Below, piece by piece: positions 34,507 through 44,929 of a stretch of 64,000 nt of DNA (position 1 is its first letter; every line of letters begins with the position of its first letter). The notes beneath the pieces are model-generated. The model saw nothing but the letters and a program-made list of their open reading frames with translations, made no database searches and had not been told where the DNA came from. Source of the stretch: Lytechinus pictus (Eukaryota > Echinodermata > Echinoidea > Temnopleuroida > Toxopneustidae); assembly GCF_037042905.1 (NCBI RefSeq), contig NC_087254.1, positions 20,361,103 through 20,425,102 of the forward strand, read 5' to 3'. A program made the translations under genes and the position numbers.

Positions 34507-36135
34507 ATGAATGATGGTTTCTACCATCGATATAGCCTATAGGCCTATGGATATCATTAACATAATATTCACGATATTGATATGAATATTGAATCATACT
34601 CATTCAGAGGAATCACAATATGTAGGTAAATGCATACTTACTCTTTGCTTGAATGAATATTTATATACCAGTCCAGTGCCTCTGCTTGCTCGCTAGGTGC
34701 TCATCGAATTGTTTTGGATGCCTCGATATCACGTAGTTGAAATACTTGTTAGAGCTAATGAGTAGATAGTTATGAGAGCCCTTTACTCATGCAAGCCTAG
34801 CTATGTATCACACATGTGCTGTTGCAGGAATAACATAGTTGGTATACAGCATTAAACACTTCCCTAGCCCACGAGAGAGATTTACTTTGAAAAGGGAGAG
34901 AGAGAGCATAAGAGAGCAGCAGCTAAAAACGGGAAATGGTTATTATAATATCCATGCACCACATGCATGCACATAATGATAGACACATATCATTCTCAGC
35001 GAGCAACGTGCAGCCATACAACAACCTTTCTTCGACTAGAAATTATAATAGAAACAGTACAATCAGCTTTTAAAAAGAGTTTAATTGTATGTTTTCGCTT
35101 TTAGAATGTCCCAGGCTTTGTGTTAATACAAAAAATACAAACCTAAAATTCTTTTCGGACAGGCACTAAATCATTATGACTTGCGCGCGACCACTGGCTT
35201 TTGCTGCTAATTACCGTGTACATCATATCAATTATCATGAATCCATATTTGGGGAGTATATTTGTTAATCTTAGCATTGTCCATGTTTTCTCATTGCAAC
35301 ATAATGAGTTTTCATCCCCATTTCTTTATAATGGCTTTCAATTTTCTTTCCATCCTAAATATTGCCTCTATCAACTCTCCGATATCTTTCTTTCAAATTC
35401 TGTAATTGTTCTGGAAAATGTAGCATAACATATCGCTATAGAAGCTAAGCCTATACATGAAATTACTGTAGGATATTATGTGATCAGATTGCAGGAGGCA
35501 TTGTAAGAAAATTTCGATTAGTTCAAGTACAAATAAGAAAAAACAAATGAAGCAAAGGTCCTGTTATAGGAAATACAATTTTTTCTCTATTATACAACTC
35601 GACGTTATTGCAAATAACACTCCATTACATTTGATTGTTTTTGACTCACGCTTGATTTGCAATTGAACATGAGTTTCTGGCAATGCCTCATTAAAGTGTC
35701 AGGGACCCCATCATGTTGAATAATTTATGTCAGTATCCATGGCAACTCTTTTACAATGTTTATATCCCCAATTCCTTGGAATGTCTTCAAAGTACCCTTT
35801 GTGCGAAAGCAGAAAAACGAAATCATATACAAGACTGCGAAGACCAGCAAATCTATGAAATATACCAAATATGATTACAACGCCGTTCTTGATAGCTAGG
35901 CCTGTTAATGACGTCATGTGTGAGCAGTTCTAAAGCCTAACCCCCACAAAAATACCCATTGAATTCAAAGAATATCAATTTGCCCTCAAGAACGACTTTT
36001 ATTCTTTTACAATATTGCTAGATTGTGCGTTTTCTTTGTTGCCAGGTTTCTTCTTGCATCGAATAGACGTAATAATTATTTATTCCTAAGACCTAAAAGC
36101 TAAAATTTGAATTGTTATAAAGAATACATAATTAA
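34507..36135. other. Intergenic DNA and 3' flank of the intact glycosyltransferase gene
   Basis: No exon was recognised. The right end is the 3' UTR of the minus-strand gene at 36136. Confidence 0.35.
36079..36084 (-). terminator. Polyadenylation signal of the intact glycosyltransferase gene
   Basis: AATAAA on the minus strand, about 52 bases after the stop codon. It would give a very short 3' UTR. Confidence 0.5.
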
Positions 36136-37112
36136 TCACATATCTATTTTTGGTCGAGTTTCATTTTCCTTTTTATCTTTTCCAAGAAACCAAAGTTTTT
36201 TCCATCTCAATACGAATTTCTTCTTGGCATATCCGCCAACCTTATTTGCATGCACAACAAATATTTCATTCTTATGAGCTGCATACCAGCCCTTTTTCAA
36301 GAACATAGACTGTCCAGTCGGGAATGCAGTCATGTCTAGTTTCTTAACCCGTAACCTCTTGTATCGGATATGATTATGCATGACCCAGTCCAAAGCTCCC
36401 TGGTCATTTTCAGGAGATGTTGTATTGAGTTGATCTTCTATCCTGGCTTGCCAAGCTTTGACCATTGCTGTGGATCTAGGACTTGGCTTTATGTACATGA
36501 AACAAGGGCAAGGAATTTGTCCTCCTTCACCAAGTGCCACCCATATATCATACTTTGAGTAGGTATCGGTGATGAGAGGAACAGGGTCTTTCAGCCATAC
36601 TGCATCAGCATCAGCAAAGAGGACACCAGCTCCCGTACGCAGTATGTCAAGGATGTAATGCGGACGTTTCCCGACGAGCTGGATGTATTCCTTGGTGTAG
36701 AACCCAAGAGCATTAGAATGGCTCACGTTCTGGTCCGTGAATCTCAGGTTGATCTGTAGCTTTGAAGACTCCATGACGTCCCTGTGGCCATTGAGGTACT
36801 GGTAAGCCCCGTAGTCCTCTGCGATTAGGGTAATGTTGTAGGGACGTTCCAACCGTCGCAAGCTCTCCAACCAATTTTCAGTCAAGTCGCTGAAGGCTGT
36901 GTTGGTTGTTGTCAAGATGGTAAAGGGATCGGGAATCCCGAATCCCTGTAGTGGTTCCATATCCATGGTATCCTGCTTTTCTACATGACTAGACTTGTTG
37001 GTAAGGTCAGAATCAACATGTTTAACTGCATGGTCAGTAGGTATTTTTACTTTCCTTGGATTGGGAATAGATTCTTCGTCAAGTTTGATGGCGTCCTTTG
37101 GCCGCGAGTTCC
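36136..37112 (-). CDS. Glycosyltransferase (Nucleotid_trans-like), exon 2, catalytic domain
   Basis: The exon follows an AG at 37113-37114 and enters with two bases, completing a Gly codon with exon 1 (38580-38349). The joined protein is 402 residues. Residues about 78-135 are a hydrophilic stem; the catalytic part follows (FTILTTTNTAFSDLTENWLE, then ITLIAEDYGAYQYL). The metal-binding Asp-Ala-Asp is at about 245-247 within GVLFADADAVWLKDP, followed by a DIWVALGEGGQ strand, an acceptor-side segment with ENDQGALDW, and a C-terminal His (VVHANKVGG). These are hallmarks of the nucleotide-diphospho-sugar transferase (PF03407/GT77-like) group; animal members are often named alpha-1,3-xylosyltransferase-like. 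It probably works in the Golgi lumen; donor and acceptor cannot be told from sequence. AATAAA follows shortly after the stop. Confidence 0.8.
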
Positions 37113-38348
37113 CTGATAATATTGATCAAAATGAAGGAGATAGAAAAGTATACATTAACATGAAATCAAACTCAATCATTTGGGAACACCTTTCCACCAT
37201 CCCAACAAGAACTTATAGGAAGGGCGTATCACATATTTTTTAACGAAAATAACGAAGTTGGGGCTAGATATGTCAATGTACTGTATGTCTTGTGTATTTG
37301 TTTCAAAGACGGAGTGAGAACTTTCTCTGGTGAAGCTTTCATCAGCAACTACGCCATCTGCGACGAAGGTATAGAAAGAAGCTTGCAACATTGTAAACGA
37401 ACACTGATTTTACCGTAGGGAAATTATTTGTACAGATTAATGCGGGCGAAATATTTTTTAAAGGAAAATTTCCAGATGATTAAAACAAAACTTTTCTCAT
37501 CTCTGGGAAAACTACTTTGTCCTAATGATTAAGATTTTTTCCGTCAAAACTTCCCTACAAAAGTTGAATTAATTTAGTTGATAAAATCCTGTTTCTAAAT
37601 ATCACGCTATATATAAATAAAAAAATATCCATACCTGCAACTATATGATGACCTGATATTTTTGTTGAAACACTTGCGATGCTTCGGGCTTTAATGGAGG
37701 AGAATCAGATAATTTTTTTATTTTAATACAAAATTGCATAGTGTTACAAAGAGTACCTATGCTATTAATTACTAATAAGACATATTGATTTAATTGTAAC
37801 TGAGCCATGAATTTCAAACACTTTGTCTTCCGCTGCTCATGAGCGAGATTTGATTTTGATTACTTTATTATTATTGAAATATATTTATTCAGGAAAAATA
37901 CAAGATCAGTATAAAAACACTGTTTTACATCAAGGTCCTGAAAAGGTTAAAAAGTTGAATCAAATTCAAAAATCATACTGATATACTGGGAAGATGTCAC
38001 AGAACACTGAACGCCTTTGATGAATAATATAGTTTGACCATAGCATTATTCTTATAAAAATATTTGCTCAAGAATCGTCATAACAGTTAGAGTGTCTCCA
38101 CTCAGGTTCAGATCCCCCAAAGGAAAAGCCAATCAACTTTCACATCATTGATGGTCTACACAAACATTTGTTGATACTGTGCCCTCTTTTAAACGATTAT
38201 TGACCTATGTTATGAATTAACCCTATTTTATAAAAACACAGATGCAAGTAGTGTATTTTGTAGCATAAAGGATATAATTTTTCAGTGAAGTGACCACACG
38301 CATTATACCCTTTCTTGATTTAATTACGAAGTAATCCTTTCTACAAAC
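37113..38348. other. Intron of the intact glycosyltransferase gene
   Basis: AT-rich, between the donor GTTTGT at 38348-38343 and the acceptor ATTATCAG ending at 37113. A frame at 37391-37176 with an upstream CAG could be an alternative exon, but its downstream phase does not fit. Confidence 0.55.
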
Positions 38349-38580
38349 CTGCTTTAGCTTTCGTCATCTCCAGGTCCGGGCGCCACTGGCATCGGCAGTC
38401 ACAAGGGGGCGCTGCTCTCAGAAGAAATACTCCAGTGAGAAGGATTTGACCGCCAATAAAAGCCGCTAGCATTGTAAAGAGGGTAGTATGTGCCTTGTTC
38501 GTCGACCAGGGGGATGTAAAGGATGAATTCCGAGTTGAGAAGAGGTTTCGTCTCACCCCTCGTTTACCCGATGAAACCAT
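38349..38580 (-). CDS. Glycosyltransferase (Nucleotid_trans-like), exon 1, tail and membrane anchor
   Basis: The exon starts at the ATG at 38580 and ends in phase 1 (GCA G) before a GTTTGT donor. The 77 full codons give a basic, Ser/Thr-rich tail (residues 1-30: GKRGVRRNLF and following), one membrane segment (about 31-55, LFTMLAAFIGGQILLTGVFL), then a Cys-rich stretch (PPCDCRCQWRP). This predicts a type II membrane protein, tail in the cytosol, catalytic domain in the lumen. Layout and phase match the exon at 25195-25384, which supports both gene models and points to duplication of the gene. Confidence 0.7.
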
Positions 38581-40105
38581 GACTGGTTAGAGAACTTCCA
38601 ATCCCGGCTTCCAATGCTATCTGATTAAAAAACAATATTGTTATAAAATATAATTACATAATTGAATTAAGAGTGGAATTGTCTTAATTTGTAATAACAA
38701 TTACAGAGATGCATAATATTTCATATATATTTTTTAGAATTTTATTTCATTTCTTTTAAACATGTGCACACCTAGTTTCCAAGAATGCAGCATTTTCGTT
38801 ATTTTATTTGAATGCAGGATAACTGTCGATTGCACGCCTTTCTCACGGGCATAGGTGCCGTGGCCGGGGATTGAACCCCCGACTTTCAAATGTCTAGTCG
38901 TTGCCTTAAACCACTCGATCACGATGATGAAAGTTAACCGATAGCACAGGCGAAGTCATAAATTTTCAACCGGAGGGGGGTGGCATGCGAGGTAGCGAAT
39001 CTACCGTCTATGCCTGGCATATATGGGAAAAGATCTTTTTGTCTTTGCTTGATTAAAAAAAACTTTCTGAATGAAATATTGGATTTTCTGTAAAATTTAA
39101 ATGCAAAGTTAAAGCTAGGGAGACTATTATGTTGGTCAAAGACTGCATCCCCGAAAATACGCAATGCCTATAAGCGATTGATTTGTTATCTTCACCTGTG
39201 TGCAGCTGAATATTTTGAACTATACAGTATATTCATTGCAGTGAACGGGTGAGAAAATTTGCAAATTTTACTAGTGAAGATTTACATTTTAAGCCCATGG
39301 TGAACAATAAATACTGAACTGGAAGAATAGTTACACATATTCAGCAATGAAACTGCACACGATGCAACACCATTTAGAGATTAATAAAAATGCAGTGTGC
39401 GAGCGAGGTATATATAGGCGACCAAGCAATTAAAATCCTTTTAATTTTTTACCCTCTGAACCTCCAATGCCATAAACAGTATGATAAGACATCTTAATGA
39501 ACATGCATGGTGAAAGGGGCGTTTTACGTAAGTGAATTTTCATAATGTTTTTTCAAACACGTAAACAAAATGATTTCGTTTCTATATAAAAATATATAAT
39601 CTTACTAATTGAAATTGTGGTGTATTTTGATTTGTAACATCCTGGGAGATGATTCGAGGGACCAACAATTTTAAGAAATCCCTGCCTATATGCTACACAC
39701 TCAATAAATTGATTATTGTATAATATTAGGTGAAAAGTAGTTTCGTTTTTTGGTGTCCACAACAATCTGTTGGCCTTGCTACTGTATACCCCCCCCCCCA
39801 CACACACACTTTCTCCTATTCACCTGCATTGATTGAATCTTTTTAGAGTGAGCATGCATTCGTACTTGATGGTTTCATGTCCTGAAGAATATCAGTAAAA
39901 ATAAAGACATCATAATGTTCAGATAATGTTCATTTATTTGACATCCTTTTTAAAAACATACAAACATATAAACATATATAAATTTACATTTGCAATTGAA
40001 TATTGACATAGACGTGTTTAAATCATGTAAATTATACACTGAAATGGTATCTAAACAGTAAAATATTAAAAAAAACAGTAAAAACTACTTCAGAAATATA
40101 CTCAC
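38581..40105. other. Upstream flank with one SINE
   Basis: It includes the promoter side of the intact glycosyltransferase gene. No TATA or Inr was singled out. A C-run followed by (CA)n is at about 39790-39810. The SINE is listed separately. Confidence 0.35.
38735..38927 (-). mobile_element. tRNA-derived SINE (family 2)
   Basis: On the minus strand the head reads CATCGTGATCGAGTGGTTTA, with A-box character, then GTCGGGGGTTCAATCCCC, a complete T-arm with B box. The tRNA-like part resembles a class II (Ser/Leu) tRNA. It continues into an unrelated body and an A-rich 3' end near 38735. The missing CCA-end pairing and the long body mark it as a SINE, not a tRNA gene. Confidence 0.55.
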
Positions 40106-40225
40106 GAATATTATTAGATACCGAATGGTAATGTACAGGGACCGATAGAAAGCACGTATAAGGCAATCCGATTAAAACAGCCAACACGGCATCTGTAGCA
40201 GCGACATCACCAGCAAGAACACAAA
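40106..40225 (-). CDS. Possible isolated phase-1 exon (hydrophobic peptide)
   Basis: A pyrimidine-rich CTTGTCTTTCCAG ends at 40226, and a good donor GTGAGT starts at 40105. Between them 120 bases stay open in one frame with symmetric phase 1, encoding 39 residues beginning CVLAGDVAATDAVLAVLIGL and ending HYHSVSNNI. The peptide is hydrophobic and could be a membrane or signal segment. No partner exons were identified and the family is unknown. It may be chance. Confidence 0.2.
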
Positions 40226-40382
40226 CTGGAAAGACAAGACCTCTGTGTCATTAAATTGATAAGGTTAAGTAATACAATTGCTTTCCATGTATCAAAGACA
40301 CTGTCCAAAATTCCCCCTTGATATTGCAGTCAACTTGCAGATCCATTTTTATATGCCATGTCCAGATGTCATACATAATATG

Positions 40383-40696
40383 GCGCGCCGTTTGACCAAT
40401 AATTCAGATAAACACTTTTTATCGCCGATAAACAGTGTTTATCGCCGAAAAACAGTGTTTATCGAGCGATAAACACTGTTTATCAAGCGATAAACACTGT
40501 TAATCGAGAGAAACTGTGTTTTTCAGTCGATAAACATAGTTTCTCTCGATAAACACTGTTTTTCGGCGATAAACACTGTTTATCTGATTTATTGGGCAAA
40601 TGGCGCGCACTCGTACTCTAGATCCTGCAGTGCCGTACGTATCACCGTATGCACTGTACTAGCTACTCTAGATCTCCACGTGCGTGCGCCGGCACC
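40383..40696 (+). repeat. Palindrome array element, copy 1
   Basis: The borders are inverted: GCGCGCCGTTTGACCAATAA on the left and (complement) GCGCGCCATTTGCCCAATAA on the right, followed by TTCAGATAAAC / ATCAGATAAAC. Between 40411 and 40585 are about nine tandem units of or near GATAAACACTGTTTATC, a 17-base perfect palindrome, alternating with CGAGAGAAACTGTG and CGCCGAAAAACA variants. The right flank to 40696 (ACTCGTACTCTAGATC ... GTGCGCCGGCACC) is also shared with copy 2. Confidence 0.75.
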
Positions 40697-41510
40697 ACGT
40701 TTTAAATTATTAAAAATACTGCCCTGTTGTTGGGATGGACCTGTTTAACTAGATTCTCTTGATCTTGAGCAGAATTTTAGCCAACTCCAGGTAAGTCCCA
40801 GATCTGATATTCCCATATTTCTGCTACATCTTTCTGGCGCAATTCCGAAAGCCGTCTGGAATCATTAATCAAACGGTCAGTCGGGTACGATTCTGGGTCT
40901 TGACTTGGTCTTGGGTTGGGGCCCCTAATCCCTATATCTATGCCGTGCTATGGCATGGGCTGGCGCGGCCGCGCCCGTCTGCAGGCCTGGTCCCGGGAGC
41001 GCAGGCAGCCCGGTCGGTCGTTCAATTCCGCAAGCGAGACGCGATCGCGACTGCTAGCTAGCTACAGTAGCTAGTTAGATATAACCGTCTGGTATGATAT
41101 GGGTCATTCTTTAATAAAATTGACATTTGCTACCCTGGCCCGAGGGGGGAGGGGGGGGGGGTATGGGGGATCCGGATGGTACCGATCTTGTAAGTTGTAC
41201 TTGTAGTTGTACCACATAGACTCTATATCATTACATGGCCACACATGCGCACACGTCATAACAATTGAGTGAATGCATGGCACACTCAGTGAGTTTAAAA
41301 GTCACTCTCATTTGTTGCATGTGTACTACTTTGTGCACTAATTGAAACTATAAGTAGGCCTAGGCCTACACATGAGTGACTCTTGCGTTTTGTTTGCTTA
41401 ATCAATGAATGAGCTGTTATCTATGCAAAAGGGAATAGTCTAGAACTAGAATAGAAGCCCAGAAACTTGCTTTTGCCCAACTTTGGCCAGTTTGGGACGA
41501 TTACGTGGTG
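40697..41510. other. Non-coding DNA
   Basis: No exon was recognised. GC-richer from 40930 to 41050, with a G run at 41146-41160. ATAACCGTCTGGTATG followed by GGGTCATTCTTTAATAAAA at about 41078-41122 recurs in the same orientation at about 58811-58849, so it belongs to another dispersed repeat. Confidence 0.35.
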
Positions 41511-41720
41511 TTATGAAAGGAGAATGAAACTCTTGGAGCAAGTTAGCTTTTGTGAAAGCAGAAAAATCAAAGAATAAGATCAACAAAAGTTTGAGTAAAA
41601 TAGGACTAGCAATAGAAGAGTTATGAGCATTTGAATGTCGAGATCACTAATGCTATGGAGATCCTCTCATTGGCAACGCAACCAAGATCTATGATATCAC
41701 AGACGAACAACTCTCCCCTT

Positions 41721-42851
41721 CAGGGGCGTAGACAACGGGGGGGATGAGGGGGATGCATCCCCCCCACCTCACAAGGTGGGGGGGATGGCATGTACAATCA
41801 TCCCCCCCAGGTTTTGGGAATGATATTTGGTTACTTAATAAGTCATAATGATAATAATAGTAATAATAATAATGATAACAATTATAATATTAATAATAAT
41901 AATAATTATGATGATGATAATAATAATCCTCATCATTATTGTAATTGTGTTTATTGTTATTAGCCGCATTCACACGTTGAAAGCCAATTCAGACGGTAAA
42001 AAAAAGAAAATCTTACAAGTATATTTTGTGGTTATCTTGTGGTTTGGAAACCACAAGATAACCACAAGATTAATCGCGCATATTTTGCAGTGCGCGCAAT
42101 CTCGTGGTGTGGAAACCAAAAGATAACCACGAGTTATTACTCCATGGATCATAGTGATACTGTTTATGTTTTTTGTATCTGTATGTTAATGAGCCGCCAG
42201 CCAATATCCATCTATGGATATTATGCCTGTTTCTTTGAGGTAAAAAAAAAGCATAGTATGTACGTATTCATTATGCTTTATAATGAACAGACATATTGTT
42301 ATTTGTTTGTTGTTTATGTGTTCTATTCACAAATGGCCACAGAGGCTGTTTTCATTCATAACCACATACCCATATCAAGACAACAAAGACTATACCTGCG
42401 TGTACACAGTTGACATTGGTTTTTTTTCTGAAGAGGTGTAACAGCAAAATTCACAGAGATAAATAAATACGTAGTGTGGTTCAATATGCAATACTATGTG
42501 TCAGTCCATTCTGTATTCGTATGCCACGGTGTGTAGATCTTGTCGATGTATGTCTGTCCATTCAAGGCGTAGTATGTGTGTGGTGCGCGCACCCGTGTGT
42601 GTGTGTGTGTGTGTGTGTGAGTATGTGTGCATGCGCGCTTGTGTGTGTTATTTTACCTTTAAGTATGCATCAGATTGCACGATTTCAAGTTCAAAATTGC
42701 AAAAGCTCCCTACCGTGGGAGGGGGGACACCCCCCTCCCACACCCTCCCCCCGCTCGGTCGCTTCGCTCCCTCGCTCGGGCGCTTCGCGCCCTCACTAGC
42801 GTTGGCAGCCCAGTCATCCCCCCCAGGTGTACGAACCTGTCTACGCCACTG
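41721..42851. mobile_element. hAT-like element with perfect 8-bp duplication
   Basis: CTCCCCTT flanks both sides (41713-41720 and 42852-42859). Ends CAGGGGCGTAGACAACG and, on the other strand, CAGTGGCGTAGACAGG are inverted. Inside are an (ATA)n tract (41846-41935), a perfect 44-base palindrome around GTGGTTATCTTGTGGTTT (about 42024-42068), a weaker copy of it at 42100-42133, and a (GT)n tract (42592-42640). There is no transposase frame, so it is non-autonomous. Confidence 0.75.
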
Positions 42852-43205
42852 CTCCCCTTTTGGACACTGAAAATATACCCCAAAACATCTCTTTTTACTC
42901 ATTCTAATCATATGACAAACGATTCATCAATGATATAATGTTGTGAAACCTCTGTACTTGTCCTCTCATAAAGAGAACACCTCACCTTGTGATAGATTCT
43001 ATAAAAGTGAGAATATAAGTGAAATAAGTACTAAAGCAATGAGGGAGTTGTACGTGTGTGACATCACAGATCTTGGTCGCATTGCCAATGGGAGGATCTA
43101 CATGGCATGATCTCAATATTCAAATGCTCATAACTTTCTTATTATTCATTCAATCTTCCTCAAACTTTCAACAATATGTTTCTTTGATTTTTCTCTTTGA
43201 TATGG

Positions 43206-44820
43206 TGTCACTACAGCAGTGTGTAGTGATGTTATATTCTCTCATCCAATCTTCATCAAGAGTCTGATTATCAAGACTATACCACCAAAGAGGTATATGT
43301 TTCCCCAGAAGGTGTGACTCACCGCTAATAGTAGAGTAATTTCATTGTTCTCCAACTTCTCTCCAAGAATATCTTCTTGGAAGTAAAGATAACTTTCATT
43401 CTCATAGTCAGAGTGATGGAGTAAAGTACTACTCACAATCAGTTGCAGAAAGTTCAAGTAAATTGTTATTTGTGGACAACTACAAAGGCCCAATTCGGTA
43501 AGAACATATTTCATATAATATTGTTTTGATATTTAACATGGTAAATATATTGTAGAATTCATATTACTATTTAAGATAGTTTTGAATGTTTTTAGTTAGA
43601 GAAGATTATGTGTTTGTGTTAACAGAGTGTAATACGTATATTGCATAGTGTAGGAAAGTTGATTTCTTTGTTGTACAGTTTAGTATATTTGAGGAATAGG
43701 TGAATATACTGATGTTGATAGATCTCATAATATTGTTCTTGTATAATACATTTCCATCTAGAAGTGCTAAGATGTAAAAGGCTTTTAAATACAATGAATT
43801 AGTTGGGTGTAATTATACATAAAGCAAGAAGTCTAGTTTCATTGGGAAACAAAGAGAGTCTGTTTTTGCTAATCCAGTAGAAGCAGGGTCTATGAATGAC
43901 TACTTTGGAATGTGGCCCCTTTCACATTCACCCCTTTTTACTTTCTCTTTTGAGTAGATAAATTACTGCACGTTGTAAATGCAGGGCTTGTTCACATTTG
44001 TATTTTAATCTGGTTTAACTTTAATCTTAAGATAGAATAATGTTATGCTGTTTCGTTATAAGCTGAGTTAGTGTAATAGTAGGAACTATTACTAGTTTGT
44101 TTTCTTATTATACTCTAATCATCTCTAAAGAGTTACTTCTTTAGTTTCATGTTTAACTTGTGATAATGTAGATTACTGTTCGTACATGGCCAATTTGTTA
44201 TTAAGAACAAAACCATAACTTTCGTGGAGAGAAAGACCTTTCCTCTGGGAGTGATTTAGGGAGAAACCTTGAATGAATGACTGTGTTGGCATGTAGTTAT
44301 GTTCACCCGGCCAATATCTATTGGGTAGAATACTTAGTAGTGCACAGCACAAAGTGAGTGTAGATGTGTTCATACGAGGATTTAATCAATAGATTAACTT
44401 TATTCCTTGTATATTTTATACTCTATTAAATTAGGTTAATGTTATAAGGTATAATAGTACAAGTGTATGATGATCACTTATATTAGTGTCAGATTAATTC
44501 TCATTTAATCATATGTAATCGTAATTGTTGTACTAACTTAGATTTAGTAATTGACATGATTTCAAGATGAAACATTTGTTTATTATTGTTTGTTTATTCA
44601 TTATCATTACAGATTGTTATCTGAAGGTGCATAGAAGTATAACTGAAAGTACGACTGAAGTTTGTCACCAGTGTTGGAGATTAACTGAATAAAGCGAAAG
44701 TTTGTTTTATTTCAACAAGTCGAGTCCAGCATTGATTGATTCCTTGTGCCTTGTGAATAACAATAGTTGGACATAAGTAGACGAAACTCCTTCGTAGAAA
44801 GTTTTACGAAGGCAGTCACA
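43206..44820 (+). repeat. 5' LTR of the BEL/Pao element
   Basis: Starts TGTCACTACAGCAGTGTGTA and ends GTTTTACGAAGGCAGTCACA. By eye it is identical to the 3' LTR over the stretches compared, and small reverse-strand open frames are the same in both. The AT-rich body is likely to contain the promoter and poly(A) site, which I could not place. No canonical TGG-starting primer-binding site follows directly; the first internal bases are ATAACAATCGAACGG. Confidence 0.95.
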
Positions 44821-44929
44821 ATAACAATCGAACGGACAACTTGTGTCGTCCAGTCAGGATCACGTTCAGAAAGTTCTGGAATCATCCAAACATACTACTT
44901 GGAACTTTACTGCCCAAAAGTTTTTCATC

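Noticed and set aside
37176-37391. Extra exon in the intact glycosyltransferase gene
   Set aside because: There is an acceptor-like CAG, but no donor gives phase 1 to join the exon at 37112, and direct joining of the two listed exons is already in phase.
38856-38927. Class II (Ser/Leu-like) tRNA gene on the minus strand
   Set aside because: The T-arm is good but acceptor-stem pairing is lacking, and a non-tRNA body with an A-rich 3' end follows, so a tRNA-derived SINE is preferred.
42476-42938. Open frames of about 87-124 codons around the (GT)n tract
   Set aside because: They are simple-repeat and GC-tract translations within a non-autonomous hAT-like element.
43242-44373. Reverse-strand open frames of 90, 62 and 66 codons inside the 5' LTR (repeated in the 3' LTR)
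   Set aside because: They are identical in both LTRs only because the LTRs are identical; AT-rich, no motifs, no splice or promoter support.
44843-44929. Extended N-terminus of the BEL polyprotein from 44843
   Set aside because: The codon at 44843 is GTG; the first in-frame ATG is at 44930 and has a favourable context.
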